A DNA stretch of 64,000 nucleotides from Gonatopus flavifemur (lineage: Eukaryota; Arthropoda; Insecta; Hymenoptera; Dryinidae). This document shows, in pieces, positions 34,592 through 45,384 of the stretch. Under the pieces are notes generated by a model. That model saw only the letters and a list, made by a program, of their open reading frames with translations, searched no databases and was not told the DNA's origin. The stretch is from the NCBI GenBank assembly GCA_018340375.1, contig JAFFJZ010000026.1, positions 434,001-498,000 of the forward strand, in the 5' to 3' direction. Each line of letters opens with the position of its first letter. Position 1 is the first letter of the stretch. A program made the position numbers and the translations under genes.

Positions 34592-34994
34592 CTGAAAGAG
34601 GAACAGAAAAAGAAAATTTTTTAAAATATAATTCTTTACTACTTCTGAATATGAGAATAAAAGAGAGAGATAACTGATATTCGAATAAACGGAGAAAAAG
34701 GGAGAGTAAAAACGAATTAAAAGGAAGATTCACAAATTTTGGTTTGTATTCAAGTATGAAACTTGAATCTATAGAAATTCTGATTTAAAAATAAAAAAAA
34801 GTTTCTGATTTCATTTGTTGAGCAAAAGTTGAGAAAAGAAAAGAAAAACTCATATTCAAATATGTGGCTTGAATCCACGAGGATTGAATTTAATTTGGAT
34901 TCTAAAAACTCAAGGTTTCATCGAAATTTCAATGTTACCATTGAGGTAAAGAAACTTAGGTTTTTCACCCACCCAAATAGTGTAAAACACTTAC
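34592..34994 (-). other. Intron of copy 4, with hairpins
   Basis: GTAAGT donor at 34994-34989 and TTTCAG acceptor at 34592. It contains ATTCAAGT-ATGAA-ACTTGAAT (34748-34768), TCAATG-TTAC-CATTGA (34929-34944), AGTGT-AAA-ACACT (34979-34991) and AATCC-ACGA-GGATT (34872-34885). Size and signals are those of an ordinary insect intron; the hairpin density is not. Confidence 0.7.
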
Positions 34995-35600
34995 TTTTTA
35001 TACACCCCGCACGTTCTGTTGTAATTTGTTGAAACCGCTGTTTGTAGCACAGGATCGCAGTTACCGCCGGTTGTTGGGATGAAAAATATAGTCCCAATGG
35101 TTCCTTCCGCGTAGTCGAAGCAGCTCGTGCTTGACTTGTTATTTGGTCGGTTGGACGAAATTTTTCTATTTGAAAAATTTGTGCTTGAACTTCGTTCAAA
35201 TACTGTTCAAGCACTTATCGAAATACCACTCGTTGATGGTGGCGATGAGCAGCAATCCAAGCTTGCTCGTTGGAATTTTGAATAATTTGTGCTTGAACTT
35301 CGTTCAATTTCTGTTCAAGCACTCATCAAAATATGGCCGTTGATTGTAGAGTCCTTAAAAGGACTATTGATGTTCCAGCGATGAATTTGCTTGTTAAAGC
35401 TTGATCCCGCGTTGTCTTGAAGATGAGAAATCCTGAAAAGGACTGTTGATGTTTCAGTGTTGAATTTGCTTGTCAAAGCTTGATCCCACGTTGTCTTGGA
35501 GATGAGAAATCCTGAAAAGGACTGTTGATGTTCCAGCGTTGAAGATTCGGCTATTGACAAGAGCGAAGTGTCTTGTGAATTGTAGTGAAGTGAAGTGTGT
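34995..35600 (-). other. Leader exon of copy 4
   Basis: Runs from a transcription start near 35598 to the donor at 34995. It includes a duplicated block with 'cttgaac(n)gaagttcaagcac' (about 35160-35215 and 35270-35330) and a longer repeat at 35370-35545. The frames in it are interrupted and lack a plausible Met, so it is probably non-coding. Confidence 0.55.
35370..35545 (-). repeat. Leader tandem repeat, about 75 bp x 2-3
   Basis: Repeats of 'ctgaaaaggactgttgatg' with 'ttgaatttgcttg(t)(c/t)aaagcttgatccc'. They lie within the presumed 5' leader, as do the 37-bp repeats of the 9.6 kb gene. Confidence 0.85.
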
Positions 35601-35620
35601 GCAGCTAAGGAAATGTCGCG

Positions 35621-35705
35621 ATATTTATACACACGAATTTCCTTGGTGAGCGCCGTGATTGGTTAGAGGTTCCCTGGAGGGGTTTTTCAAACTCTAAGCC
35701 AATGA
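35621..35705 (-). promoter_or_regulatory. Promoter of copy 4: TATA box and two CCAAT boxes
   Basis: Minus strand: TATAAATAT at 35629-35621; CCAAT in forward sense at about 35663 (aaccaatcacgg); inverted CCAAT (ATTGG) at about 35703-35699. Start expected near 35598, in gctgcacacacttcactt. Downstream leader, donor and acceptor are all in order. Confidence 0.65.
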
Positions 35706-38195
35706 AAAGTCGAGGTATCTGCTCTCGACGGTTGCCGCTGATTCAAACCTAGCAGTACACACGAGCGCCGCCTGTCGGGAAAGTCGCGAGTTAACGCACT
35801 TCGCGCTCGACTCTCGCTCGGAGGTGACGGGTTCCCTCTTCGTCGCCTCCATATCCATAATGTTTCGATTATATTATACATTACAAATCAGAGGTTGTTT
35901 TAACCAGTATATTCATATCTACCTCTTATTTTTAAAGTCTACTATATAAGATTATTTTTGCGTATCTCATTATTCATAATATTTATACAAAAAATATAGT
36001 TTTTTTTTAAATTCAAGACGCTTACAGCACACAAGTTCCTTTTTGGTTTGCAGAGGATTCAGAGTGAGGAATATCTATGGAATGCATTTCTATGAATTCA
36101 TGAAGTATTCCGAATGAATACACAGAGTATCAAAAAAATTCCTGAAAAGTTCTTAATGAATACATGTGGGAACTCTACACATAAAAAATGCATGAAGTAT
36201 TCGTAAAGACTACTCGTCATGACAGTGAACATGAATCCCCATAGAAGTTCAAAAGGTAGTCCTGTTCCGCTCAAAAAGGATTTATAACGGATACCATGAA
36301 CTTCGATTAACAAGAATTCAATCAGAGTCCTCCTGAATTTGTAAACGTTTTTGGATAAAAATAATGTCCAAAATATAATTGATTGTATATTTTCCTTTAT
36401 AAATTTATTGAATAGGTGCGTGTACGAGATTTGGAGAGTGCTCAATGAAGTGAAATGAATTATGCAATGTAATAATCACTGAATAATTCATTTCAGTGCA
36501 AGAAACATATTATATGTGAGAATAAATGACATATCATATGATTTTGAGGTTGAAGTTTGTATACAACAAAGTGATGTTACTTCAAAGAAGAGAAGCGTGT
36601 GAAAATTCATGAATTGTTTGTGGATAATGAAGTAAATTATTGATTACCTCAAAATATGAGAATATTGGCTGTAAAAATGCATTCATACAAACAATCTTTC
36701 GTGTATGGAAAAACTAATCGATTGTATCTAGTGTGGGAAATCCTTTATAGAAAACGATGGAAAACTCTGTTTTTTGTAAAAATGAACGATTCATCAAAAA
36801 AAAAACCTCGCTCAACAATGCGATGATGATTTTCTTTTCAAATTTTATCATTTGGATTGGCGACACAATTCTTCGCACAAATGCTCAAATGTCTACACTT
36901 AATGACCTTTTATGGCAGGGGCAATAAAGTGAGCGCCTCCGTTCCGGTAAGGTCATAAACAAGTGCCCAGGTGTCTATCCCTAATGAGCCCTTTATGACG
37001 AGCGCAATAAAGTGCGCGCCTTCGTTCCAGTAAGGAGGTCATAAACGAGGGTGAGGAGAGGGTTCTCGGTTTTTCCAATCTCTTGGAAAAAACGGTACTC
37101 TTGAATGTGCTTGGGGGCGCCGAGCCAGTTCGTTTCCTTTACCTATGGAGCATAGGTGTTGGTGAGTGAGTACACCACTCTCCCAACGCTCGATAAATCG
37201 TGTGTATCTGTACATATTTGATGTAATTGGCATAGTTGGGCCCTATGCCGCGAATCATTTAGTGCGCGTGTGTTCGTGCTATACAGCACTCACAAACGTT
37301 AGGCGGAAAAATTTGAAAAATTTGCGTCTACGTTACAGAGTGGATCATGCAGGTTTTATTTTATTGGAATATATTGTGAGGTGATGTGAATAAACAAAGT
37401 GATTAGGTTACGTGATTCACTGTTCAATAACAACACATGAGAACATTTCATAAAAATTTGAGTAGTATAGACGTCTTTACCCGACGAAAAACTTGTTCGT
37501 GATGAAGATATTCTTTACAACATTTGATTCAGTGTAAAAGTAGGAATGAATCAGTGTGTGGTTCCAAGTACCGTCTATTTATGATCAGAATATATTTTCA
37601 ATAATTTTCCATTCACCACAACGCCAATTAGTGCTCCAACGAGAACGAAGGACTGGCAGCAGCGCGTCAACGACTTCTGAACGTGATCATGAATGTGCAG
37701 CATTCCCAGGAGCGGTAAAAGTTTGGATGGGTGACCGTGGGCACAAAGAATTTCTCAGGATTCTTTCACGTTGGATTACAACGACATGTTTGAGGATGAG
37801 AAGATCATTGCGGATGAATACCATTTATCCAATAAATTTTTTTTTTCATTTTATAGTCTTCAATAAATTCATCGTTTTTGCTTCTTGTTCAAAATAATAA
37901 TGAATTCACAATGAATTCGTGTCTTGACATTCATATTCAATCAGTGAATAAAGTTTGGTGATTCAATGAAGGCACACGGTGTCGGTTGAATGTTATGTGG
38001 CCGAATGCTGGTCAGTGGGATATATACACGCTGGGCCATCAGAAGCTGCCAATGGAGGACCATCGAAGCTATTGCTGGCATCTATTGAAGACGCAGTACA
38101 GGGCCATCAGTACAGTGTTTGCTGGGAATAATCAAAAGTTCAATTACTTGATTTGAATATTATAGTGAATAGACAAATTTTTATATTCTAGTTAT
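35706..38195. other. No gene recognised; scattered repeats
   Basis: Includes a GC-richer block at 35750-35850, a degenerate 'catgacagtgaacatgaat' repeat near 36220 and a duplicated block of about 90-110 bp at 36900-37050 ('gcaataaagtg(a/c)gcgcc'). A MITE-like end (cagtgtttgctggg) lies at 38115-38129. Confidence 0.4.
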
Positions 38196-38199
38196 AATT

Positions 38200-38396
38200 T
38201 TACATGTGGAAATATGAGAACAAACAAAAATTCTCTAGTTTACTCGATAAATTTTTATATTTGATATGATTACGAATGAAATTTTTGTAACCCGCGTCCT
38301 CACGGGTGATTTCTTCTTCCTTGCGCTTTTTACTCCTACTATTGTGTTGGACCCTAATTGACTGAATTTCCGACTTCAGTTGGAAAATGTCCTCCA
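38200..38396 (-). pseudogene. Small coiled-coil family, truncated coding exon (copy 5)
   Basis: On the minus strand the acceptor tcttcatcaatttatcgtag is followed at 38396 by TGGAGGACATT and 64 codons (EDIFQLKSEIQSIRVQHNSR ... FIRNHIKYKNLSSKLEN). They align with the N-terminal coiled coil of copies 1, 3 and 4. The frame ends before any Cys module. A MITE-like end lies about 70 bp further on, so truncation by rearrangement is likely. Confidence 0.55.
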
Positions 38397-38790
38397 CTAC
38401 GATAAATTGATGAAGAGAAAGAATATGACTTTATGTTCATTCGACGGAAATAATTCACTAATTACGAAGGAGAGGGAAATAACTCCAGGAGAGTTAGAGC
38501 TCGTGCTTACAATTGAGGTTAAGAAAAATAGGTTATATATTGAGAAAAAAAAATTCCATGAATTGAGAAGGAAATCAATCATTAGACGTAAACAACCAAT
38601 CATCTTCGAGGGTCTAGAGAAAGGGAGACAATATAGTAATTCTTACTTAATTTTACTGTTCCAATGGGAACAATAAAAGGGAAGAGAGAAATTAGACGCA
38701 CAGAAACGTATTAAATGGCAAAAAATCTGAACAACAAATGAAAGGGCAAATATTAGAAGTGAAGTTGAAATTGATAGAAAAACATGTATG
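38397..38790 (+). other. Degenerate Lys/Glu-rich open sequence
   Basis: A plus-strand frame (to 38676) reads VKKNRLYIEKKKFHELRRKS, resembling the coiled-coil half of the family, and a further piece MKGQILEVKLKLIEKHVCYW follows at 38738. It overlaps copy 5 antisense. Possibly another decayed member cut by the mariner at about 38793; weak evidence. Confidence 0.25.
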
Positions 38791-38792
38791 TT

Positions 38793-39965
38793 ATTGGGAG
38801 TACAGAATGATTCGGTCCGTTGTTTTACAGTTAAAGATGCGTTTATTTCAGAAGAACATGACTTATCAAATTAATCAAAGTATTGTCCATCGCTGGCTGT
38901 CACTTTTTCCCATCTTTCGGGTAATTTTCGAATCCCGTTACTGAAAAACGTCTCGTCTTCCGAGGCGATCCAAGTTATGAGCCAATTTTCGATTCCTTCG
39001 AACGAAGTGGACCGGTGGCCTGCCAAATCGTGCTACATCTGTCGGAATAACCAGTAATCAGAAGGAGCAATGTCCGGCAAGTACGGCGGGTGTGGTAGAA
39101 TATCCCACTTCGACATTTCCAGATAATTTTTCACTACTTTTGCGACATGAGGCCGAGCGTTATCGTGTAAGAGAATGACTTTGTCATGTCTTTCCTTGTA
39201 TTCCGGACGTTTTTCTCGTGACGCACGACTCAAATGAATCAATTGTAGCCTATACTAATCACCCGTAATAAAATCACCAGGTTCCAGCAACTCATAGTAT
39301 ACAACACCCTTTTGGTCCCACCAGATACACAGCATGATATTTGAACCATGAATATTCCTCTTTGGTGTCGATGTTGAAGTCGATGGCAACGATTGATCGG
39401 GCATAGCATAGTATTTTGTTTTCTCAGGGTTATCGTAGAATATCCATTTCTCGTCTCCTGTTACAATGCGATGTGAGAACCCCTTTCTTCGTTGTCTTTG
39501 AATCAGCTGCTCGCAATTGAAAAATCGCCGTTCAATGTCTCTAGGCTTCAAGTCATAAGGTACCCAATTGCCTTGCTTTTGAATCATGCTCATGGATTGT
39601 AATCGTACGGAAACTGCTTGTTGCGTAACTCCTAATGATTCCGCAAGCTCCTGTTGCGTTTGACTCGAATCTTCGTCGAGTGAAGTCTCCAATTCCTCGT
39701 CTCAAATTTTTGTGGTCGTTCTGAGCGAGGCTTGTCTCTGACACTGAAATCGCCATTCTTAAGACGTCGAAACCATTCCCCGCATGATTTACCAGTTGAA
39801 GCATTGTCACCATAAACTTCCACAAGCATTCGATGGGCTTCAGCTGTACTTTTTTCCAATTAAAACAGAAAACTAGCACCTCCCGCAAATGCTGCTTAGT
39901 TAAAACGAAATTTGACATACTTCACTGAGTAAAGATCGGGATTCTAGAAGGAACTCGGAGTGATA
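38793..39965 (-). pseudogene. Decayed mariner element
   Basis: The minus-strand transposase is recognisable in pieces: MSNFVLTKQHLREVLVFCFN at 39918, LVEVYGDNASTGKSCGEWFR, QELAESLGVTQQAVSVRLQS, RIVTGDEKWIFYDNPEK, VILLHDNARPHVAKVV, PDIAPSDYWLF. Catalytic Asp motifs are all visible, but there are at least two frameshifts (about 39850 and 39690) and stops near 39254 and 39033. It is of the mauritiana/mellifera type, distinct from the 27.5 kb mariner and closest to the one at 43.8/61.35 kb. Ends are diverged, so the limits are approximate. Confidence 0.8.
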
Positions 39966-40379
39966 TCAACTGAATATTATTCACAGGTGTCTAACCTCTC
40001 TGAAACAATTGAAATCGGTTGTGACTGTGAAACATTCATGAGAGCAAGAGTCATCTTTTCAGGCCGGACCGAACTAATTTGTACTCCTAATATTTTTCAT
40101 GAATTTACCATTTCAACTCCATTTGTTTCGAAAACGAAACCTTCGACCGCCCTATTGCAAGGGTTACCCGGCACCTCCACCAGAATTTTTTCTATGCTAC
40201 GTTCAAGTTGCCTTGAACGCAACACGGGAAGGATATATCAACGTTGTTTGATATACCCTTCATTCAAGGGAGAGGAAGTTCTGTCTAGGAAGGATGGAGT
40301 CGAACGCAAGTAAAGACCACTTTTAAAGTAAAACTTTTGAATTTATTATTCACAATATTTATAAAAACATCATATAGAC
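39966..40379. other. No gene recognised
   Basis: The 117-codon frame at 39960-40313 lacks any domain I can identify. Confidence 0.35.
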
Positions 40380-40878
40380 ATGAGTTGAATCAAATCATTT
40401 CATACTCTTTATAACATTCCATTCTTCCATTCCTTTTATACAATTTCCATATTCATTTCATATATTTAAATAAAGTTTTAAAATAATAAATTTGTCTTCT
40501 TTCGTTATTTTTTAGATTCAATTTTGCTATCTGCTCATGTGGTAATCCAGCATAAATATAAATAAAGTTTTTACAATTTTCGCAATCATAAAATTCTATT
40601 TCCAAATCGGTACGAAGAATACATCTCTTGGGTAGAGAGTATTCATGAATTTTGAATTTATTTAATCAATTTTTTTATTTTACAACGAATTATGGAATTA
40701 TGACTCCATGTCAATCGTTCTTGTAGTGGGACTTCAATAATTTTAAGATTATTTTTTCATTTGTTTTCTTCCTGGTTCTTCGTTATTTCGTCAATTGTGT
40801 TCAGGAATTCTACTCCAATAATTTTAAGATTATTTTTCCATCCGTTTTCTTCCTGGTTCTTCTTTATTTTGTCGATTG
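40380..40878 (-). pseudogene. Small CxxC family, 3' part of split copy 6
   Basis: The minus strand shows KNNLKIIEVPLQERLTW, then after a stop and a frame change KFKIHEYSLPKRCIL, FYDCENCKNFIYIYAG, LPHEQIAKLNLKNNERRQIY. The last part aligns throughout with copy 1 (YYKCSNCKDFYVYY, LAQLNLNKREIY). An internal tandem duplication of about 90 bp carries KNQEEN twice; the second copy has TGA where the first has TGG. The first Cys pair is reduced to one Cys. Its 5' part lies beyond the foldback element at 43427-43601. Confidence 0.7.
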
Positions 40879-43426
40879 AGGGTCCCCATGCAATAACCAC
40901 GTAGGCGCTCGAGGAGCGGCATAAGTATTGTCCAAGCCATGACGTCAAGGGTCGAAAAAAAAATTCGTAATTTCGAAAATCTAGGAATACTGGACAATAG
41001 GGCTTGGAAAATGAATATGAGTCTCCGTTGACGATTTTTGTCTAGGATCAGTAGTTTTCGAGAAAAAAAATAAAAACTATCTATTCTTTCGCACCACAAA
41101 TCAATGTTTTCCAATATTAAACTCGTTCAAACTCGGTCATTTTTCGATGTATCTTGATGAATCTTCCGGATTCTGATCCGTAAGACTTCCCCGAAGACAA
41201 CAGTGTATAAAAAATTCATAAAAGTTGATAATAAATCACCAATTTTTTAATCCGAAGTGAAAACCCTGTTTTCCATGCTTTGCATTGAAAAAGTGTCAGG
41301 GGAAGTATGAGCTACAAAAAACTTCCAGCGACAAAGTTGTTCTCTAGTATATGGACAAACTTTGTGGAAAGTTTCAGATCGATTGGTCTCTTAGTTCGCG
41401 AAATACAGCGGTTCATTCATTAACGCGCGACCGAAATTTTTCACCATTTTGCGTCATTCATCAATTAAATATCAAGGTCCGTAGGAAAGATTGTGTTCGC
41501 TCAATATTTGAACCTGGGTTTATGTTTTTGGGGTCAAAAAATTCGAATATCGAACTATTTTCGCAAAATTCTGTATTCATTTCTCTTAAATGAACAATTC
41601 AATTGTTTATAACGTTATTATGGAAATACTATTGACCGAAGAGAAACATTTTCTGGACAACAAAAGTTTCTTATCCTGCGATAATTAGATTTTGAACACA
41701 AAATTTTTTATCAAAACACTTGTATTTTCATGAGTATCATCAGTATATTTGAATAAATTCACATGGCCTGTATTACATGAGGTATCAAATTTTTTAAACA
41801 ACACATTATACAACAAACAAACAATACATGTATTGTTCTTTAAACGATACATTTTATAATACATTTTCGTAATACGTTTACAATTAACTTTGTAATGTTG
41901 TGCCTTTCACAAATCGATTATTTTTACACCTTTTCCCCAACTTTAGCTATTAATGCATCAAAAAATTCTTTCCCCTTTGGAGAGAGATATTTCATGAGAT
42001 AATTTAAATCATTCCGTTTCTCTTTAGGAATGCTCACTGGTTCAGTGAGTGGTGCTCCGTCTAAATGCTGTAAGGTTAATGATTGTTCTATGAAAAATGT
42101 TGTACCGTCCCGATTTTCATAATAATTATGTTGAAACTTTTCTCGTCAAGCAAATGTTTCTCTTTGGTTAATAGTATTTCCATAATAATTATGAAAATCA
42201 GGACGGTACAACATTTTTCATAGAACAATCATTAACCGTACAGCATTTAGATGGAGCACCACTCACTGAACCAGTGGGCATTCCCAAAGAGAAACGGAAT
42301 GATTTAAATTATCTCATGAAATATCTCTCTCCAAAGGGGAAAGAATTTTTTGATGCATTAATAGCTAAAGTTGGGGAAAAGGTGTAAAAATAATCGATTT
42401 GTGAAAGGCGCAACGTTACAAAGTTAATTGCAAACGTATTAGGAAAATGTATTATGAAATGTATTGTTTAAAAAACAATACATGTATTGTTTGTTTGTTT
42501 TATAGTGTGTTGTTTAAGAAATTTGATACTTTATGTAATACAGGCCATGTGAATTTATTCAAATATACCTATGATACTCATGAAAATACAAGTGTTTTGA
42601 TAAAAATTTTTGTGTTCAAAATCTAATTATCGCAGGATAAGAAACTTTTGTTGTCAAAAAAATGTTTCTCTTCGATCAATAGTATTTCCATAATAACGTT
42701 ATAAACAATTGAATTGTTCATTCAAGAGAAATGAATACAGAATTTTGCGAAAATAGTTCGATATTCGAATTTTTTGACCCCAAAAACATAAACCCAGGTT
42801 CAAATATTGAGCGAACACAATCTTTCCTACGGACCTTGATATTTAATTGATGAATGACGCAAAATGGTGAAAAATTTCGGTCGCGCGTTAATAAATAAAC
42901 CGCTGTATTTCGCGAACTAAGAGTCCAATCGATCTGAAACTTTCCACAAAGTTTGTCCATATACTAGTGAACAACTTTGTCGCTGGAAGTTTTTTGTACA
43001 CTTCCCCTGACACTTTTTCAATGCAAAGCATGGAAAACAGGGTTTTCACTTCGGATTAAAAAATTGGTGATTTATTATCAACTTTTATGAATTTTTTATA
43101 CACTGTTGTCTTCGGGGAAGTCTTACGGATCAGAATCCGGAAGATTCATCAAGATACATCGAAAAATGACCGAGTTTGAACGAGTTTAATATTGGAAAAC
43201 ATTGATTTGTGGTGCGAAAGAATAGATAGTTTTCATTTTTTTTCTCGAAAACTACTGATCCTAGACAAAAATCGTCAACGGAGACTCATATTCATTTTTC
43301 GAGCCCTATTGCCCAGTATTTCTAGATTTTCGAAATTCCGAATTTTTCTTTCGACCCTTGACGTCATGGCTTGGAGAATACTTATGCCGCTTCTCGAGCG
43401 CCTACGTGGTTATTGCATGGGGAACT
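40879..43426. mobile_element. Second foldback element, with a captured coding fragment in each arm
   Basis: Two arms of about 1.25 kb (ends near tccccatgcaataaccacg) are near-perfect inverses around a spacer of about 50 bp at 42133-42182. Flanks tcgattg and tcaattg suggest a 7-8 bp target duplication with one change. Each arm contains one open C-terminal coding fragment (plus strand about 42205-42387, mirrored at about 41930-42115), reading LDGAPLTEPVGIPKEKRNDL, then NYLMKYLSPKGKEFFDALIA. It looks like the tail of a transposon protein, but I do not recognise which. The paired frames at 41351-41593 and 42718-42960 are mirror copies and show no domain. It splits family copy 6. Confidence 0.85.
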
Positions 43427-43601
43427 TCAATTGTGTTAAGGAATTCTACTTCTTGTCTCAAATCTTTCTCTAAATTTGTTCTGAAGACTTTAAAATTTCT
43501 GGACCTTGAATTTATGCGACCTTTGTTGATCTCCTCTTGTCTATCTCTAATTCTTTCCTGTGTGTAAAACAATTTCTCCTCCAATACTTTGATATTTTCC
43601 A
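43427..43601 (-). pseudogene. Small coiled-coil family, 5' part of split copy 6
   Basis: Minus strand from 43601: TGGAAAATATCAAAG encodes ENIKVLEEKLFYTQERIRDR, then FKVFRTNLEKDLRQEVEFLN, matching copies 1 and 4. The expected acceptor AG reads GG (ttttgttttcGG), so splicing would probably fail. The frame runs into the foldback element. A phrase duplicated in the 3' part (EFLNTID) confirms that the two parts belong together. Confidence 0.65.
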
Positions 43602-43745
43602 CCGAAAACAAAATTAAATTGATGTCAAAGTTCTTTTCAAAATGTGAAACTGAATCTTGGGAAAGAGGAAAGAGAAATGAAAATGCATATTCACTTGTGT
43701 CTGTTGCAGTTAATGAACAAAAATTTCCGAATGAAAATCCGGGAT

Positions 43746-43780
43746 TTCAAGTTAACACTTGAAGAGAACTGAGAAGTTCT
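43746..43780 (-). repeat. Paired hairpins in the presumed intron of copy 6
   Basis: TTCAAGT-TAAC-ACTTGAA (43746-43763) and AGAACT-GAGA-AGTTCT (43765-43780). The first has the same stem as the hairpins at 7322 and 34748 with a different loop. Confidence 0.7.
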
Positions 43781-43972
43781 GAAGAATTGAAGATTCTGTA
43801 CCAGGTGTGTAAGTATGAAACCGGAATTTGCCCATAGGTGGCGCTAGATGTCGATGCAGTTACCGACACATCACGTCAGCAGTGTCTCGTTATTGTATTG
43901 ATATCCGACCAAGATTTCCAACTCACAGTAACACGAGTTTCATTCAGTAGCATTAGTTTATTAGAGATAAAC

Positions 43973-44254
43973 ATGTCGAGCTTTGTGCCTACGAATTACG
44001 ATTTGCGGACAGCACTACTTTCCTGTTTTCATCTGAAGGAAACCGCAGCCGAATCGCATCGAATGCTTGTGGAGGCGTTTGGTGAGCATGCTCTCGGTAA
44101 AATACAGTGTTTCGAGTGGTGCAAACGGTTCAAAACTGGCGATTTCCACGTCAGGAACGAAGAACGTGGAAGACCACCGAAGAAGTTTGAAGACACTGAC
44201 CTGCAAGCCTTGTTGGACGAAGACGACGCTCAAACACAACAACTGGCGGATCAG
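43973..44254 (+). pseudogene. mariner transposase, 5' part
   Basis: Starts MSSFVPTNYDLRTALLSCFH and carries the first helix-turn-helix (ESHRMLVEAFGEHAL, CFEWCKRFKTGDFHVRNEE), then LQALLDEDDAQTQQLADQL. This matches mauritiana/mellifera-type mariners of Hymenoptera and Diptera. It is interrupted at the TTAA at 44255 by the piggyBac element. Its 3' part is at 60546-61186. Confidence 0.88.
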
Positions 44255-44304
44255 TTAACCCTTTGCGGCATACGTTTTTCAGATGGACGGTTTTTCATGA
44301 AACT

Positions 44305-44870
44305 TGGTATATATGGGTTTTCGAGGTCGCTGATTACGAATCTGGACTCAGATTTGCAAAATTCAAGATGGCGGATTCAATATGGCAGTGGAAAATTTTT
44401 AAAATTGCGGAATTTTGCTGAAACTCACGTGTCGGGGATTTTTCGGGTTGCTGATTACGAATCTGAACGCAGATTTCCAAAATTCAAAATGGCGGATTCA
44501 ATATGGCGGTGGAAAATTTTAAAAATTACGGAATTTTGCTGGAACTCACGTGTCAGGGATTTTTCGGGTTGCTGATTACGAATCTGAACGCAGATTTGCA
44601 AAATTCAAGATGACGGATTCAAGATGACGGCGAAAAATTTCAAAAATTGGGGGATTTCGCTGAAACTTACTTGTCAGGGGTTTTTGGGTCGCTGATTACG
44701 GATCTAGACACAGATTCTAGAAATTCAAAATGTCAGATTCAAGGTGGTGACAAAAAATTTTGAAAATCGTGTAACGATGCTGAACTTCATGCACAGAGGG
44801 GCTTTCGGTTCGTAGATTGCGAATTCAAACTCAAATTTCTAAAATTCGAAGAGCAAATTCGGATGGCGTT
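44305..44870 (+). repeat. Tandem units of about 130 bp with 'ttcaagatggcggattcaa'
   Basis: Four units that decay rightwards, each with 'gctgattacgaatctgaacgca' and 'aaattcaagatggcggattc'. Related to 24001-24320 and 28900-29170. Confidence 0.85.
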
Positions 44871-45384
44871 AGAAAACTTGGGGAACCGGGATTTTGCAAA
44901 ACCTTGTAGACTCATTGTTTCTGAATCAATCACCGGAGATCAACTTCTTCCTTCTGGAATTCAATATTTTTCATTCGAATGATGAAAAAAAAATGAGAGA
45001 AATGAACATTTGAAGATCGAACAATTAAGAAAGAGGAATTTATTTATCAATCATTTGGAGAACCTTATTTTTCGACAATGAATTCTCATAGATTTAGGCT
45101 TCAATGAAAGTCACCGCGTTTGGTTGATTCCAGAGACACGAACGTGGACGTAGCGGCGATTGTCTCCATTTTGTTTTTTAATTTTTTCAAATTTTTTAAT
45201 TTTTAATTTTTTGATTTTGTATGTTTTAATTTTTTTATTCCGTATTTTTTTATTTTTGAGATTTTGTATTCGTCTTTCATTTCGTATTTTTATATTTCTC
45301 TTATTTATTCCAAATTTCTCAATTTTTTATGAAAAATTTTTCAATCATTTCTCATTCTGAACTCTTCAGTTTCTACAGTTTTCT
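44871..45384. other. piggyBac 3' non-coding region
   Basis: Includes a T-rich tract (45165-45340) whose Phe-rich open frame is a composition artefact. Confidence 0.5.

Noticed and set aside
30132..38129. Inverted CCCAGCAAACACTGT ends as one 8-kb transposon
   Set aside because: Only about 15 bp are shared, the sequences inside diverge at once, and no matching flanking duplication is seen; more likely two separate MITE relics.
38380..38676. Plus-strand 98-codon frame as an intact gene
   Set aside because: It overlaps the better-supported antisense copy 5 and lacks the Cys module; kept only as a low-confidence degenerate stretch.
41351..42960. Paired 80-codon frames in the foldback arms as genes
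   Set aside because: They are mirror images of the same arm sequence and show no domain.
45160..45360. Phe-rich 66-codon frame
   Set aside because: Produced by a T-rich tract.
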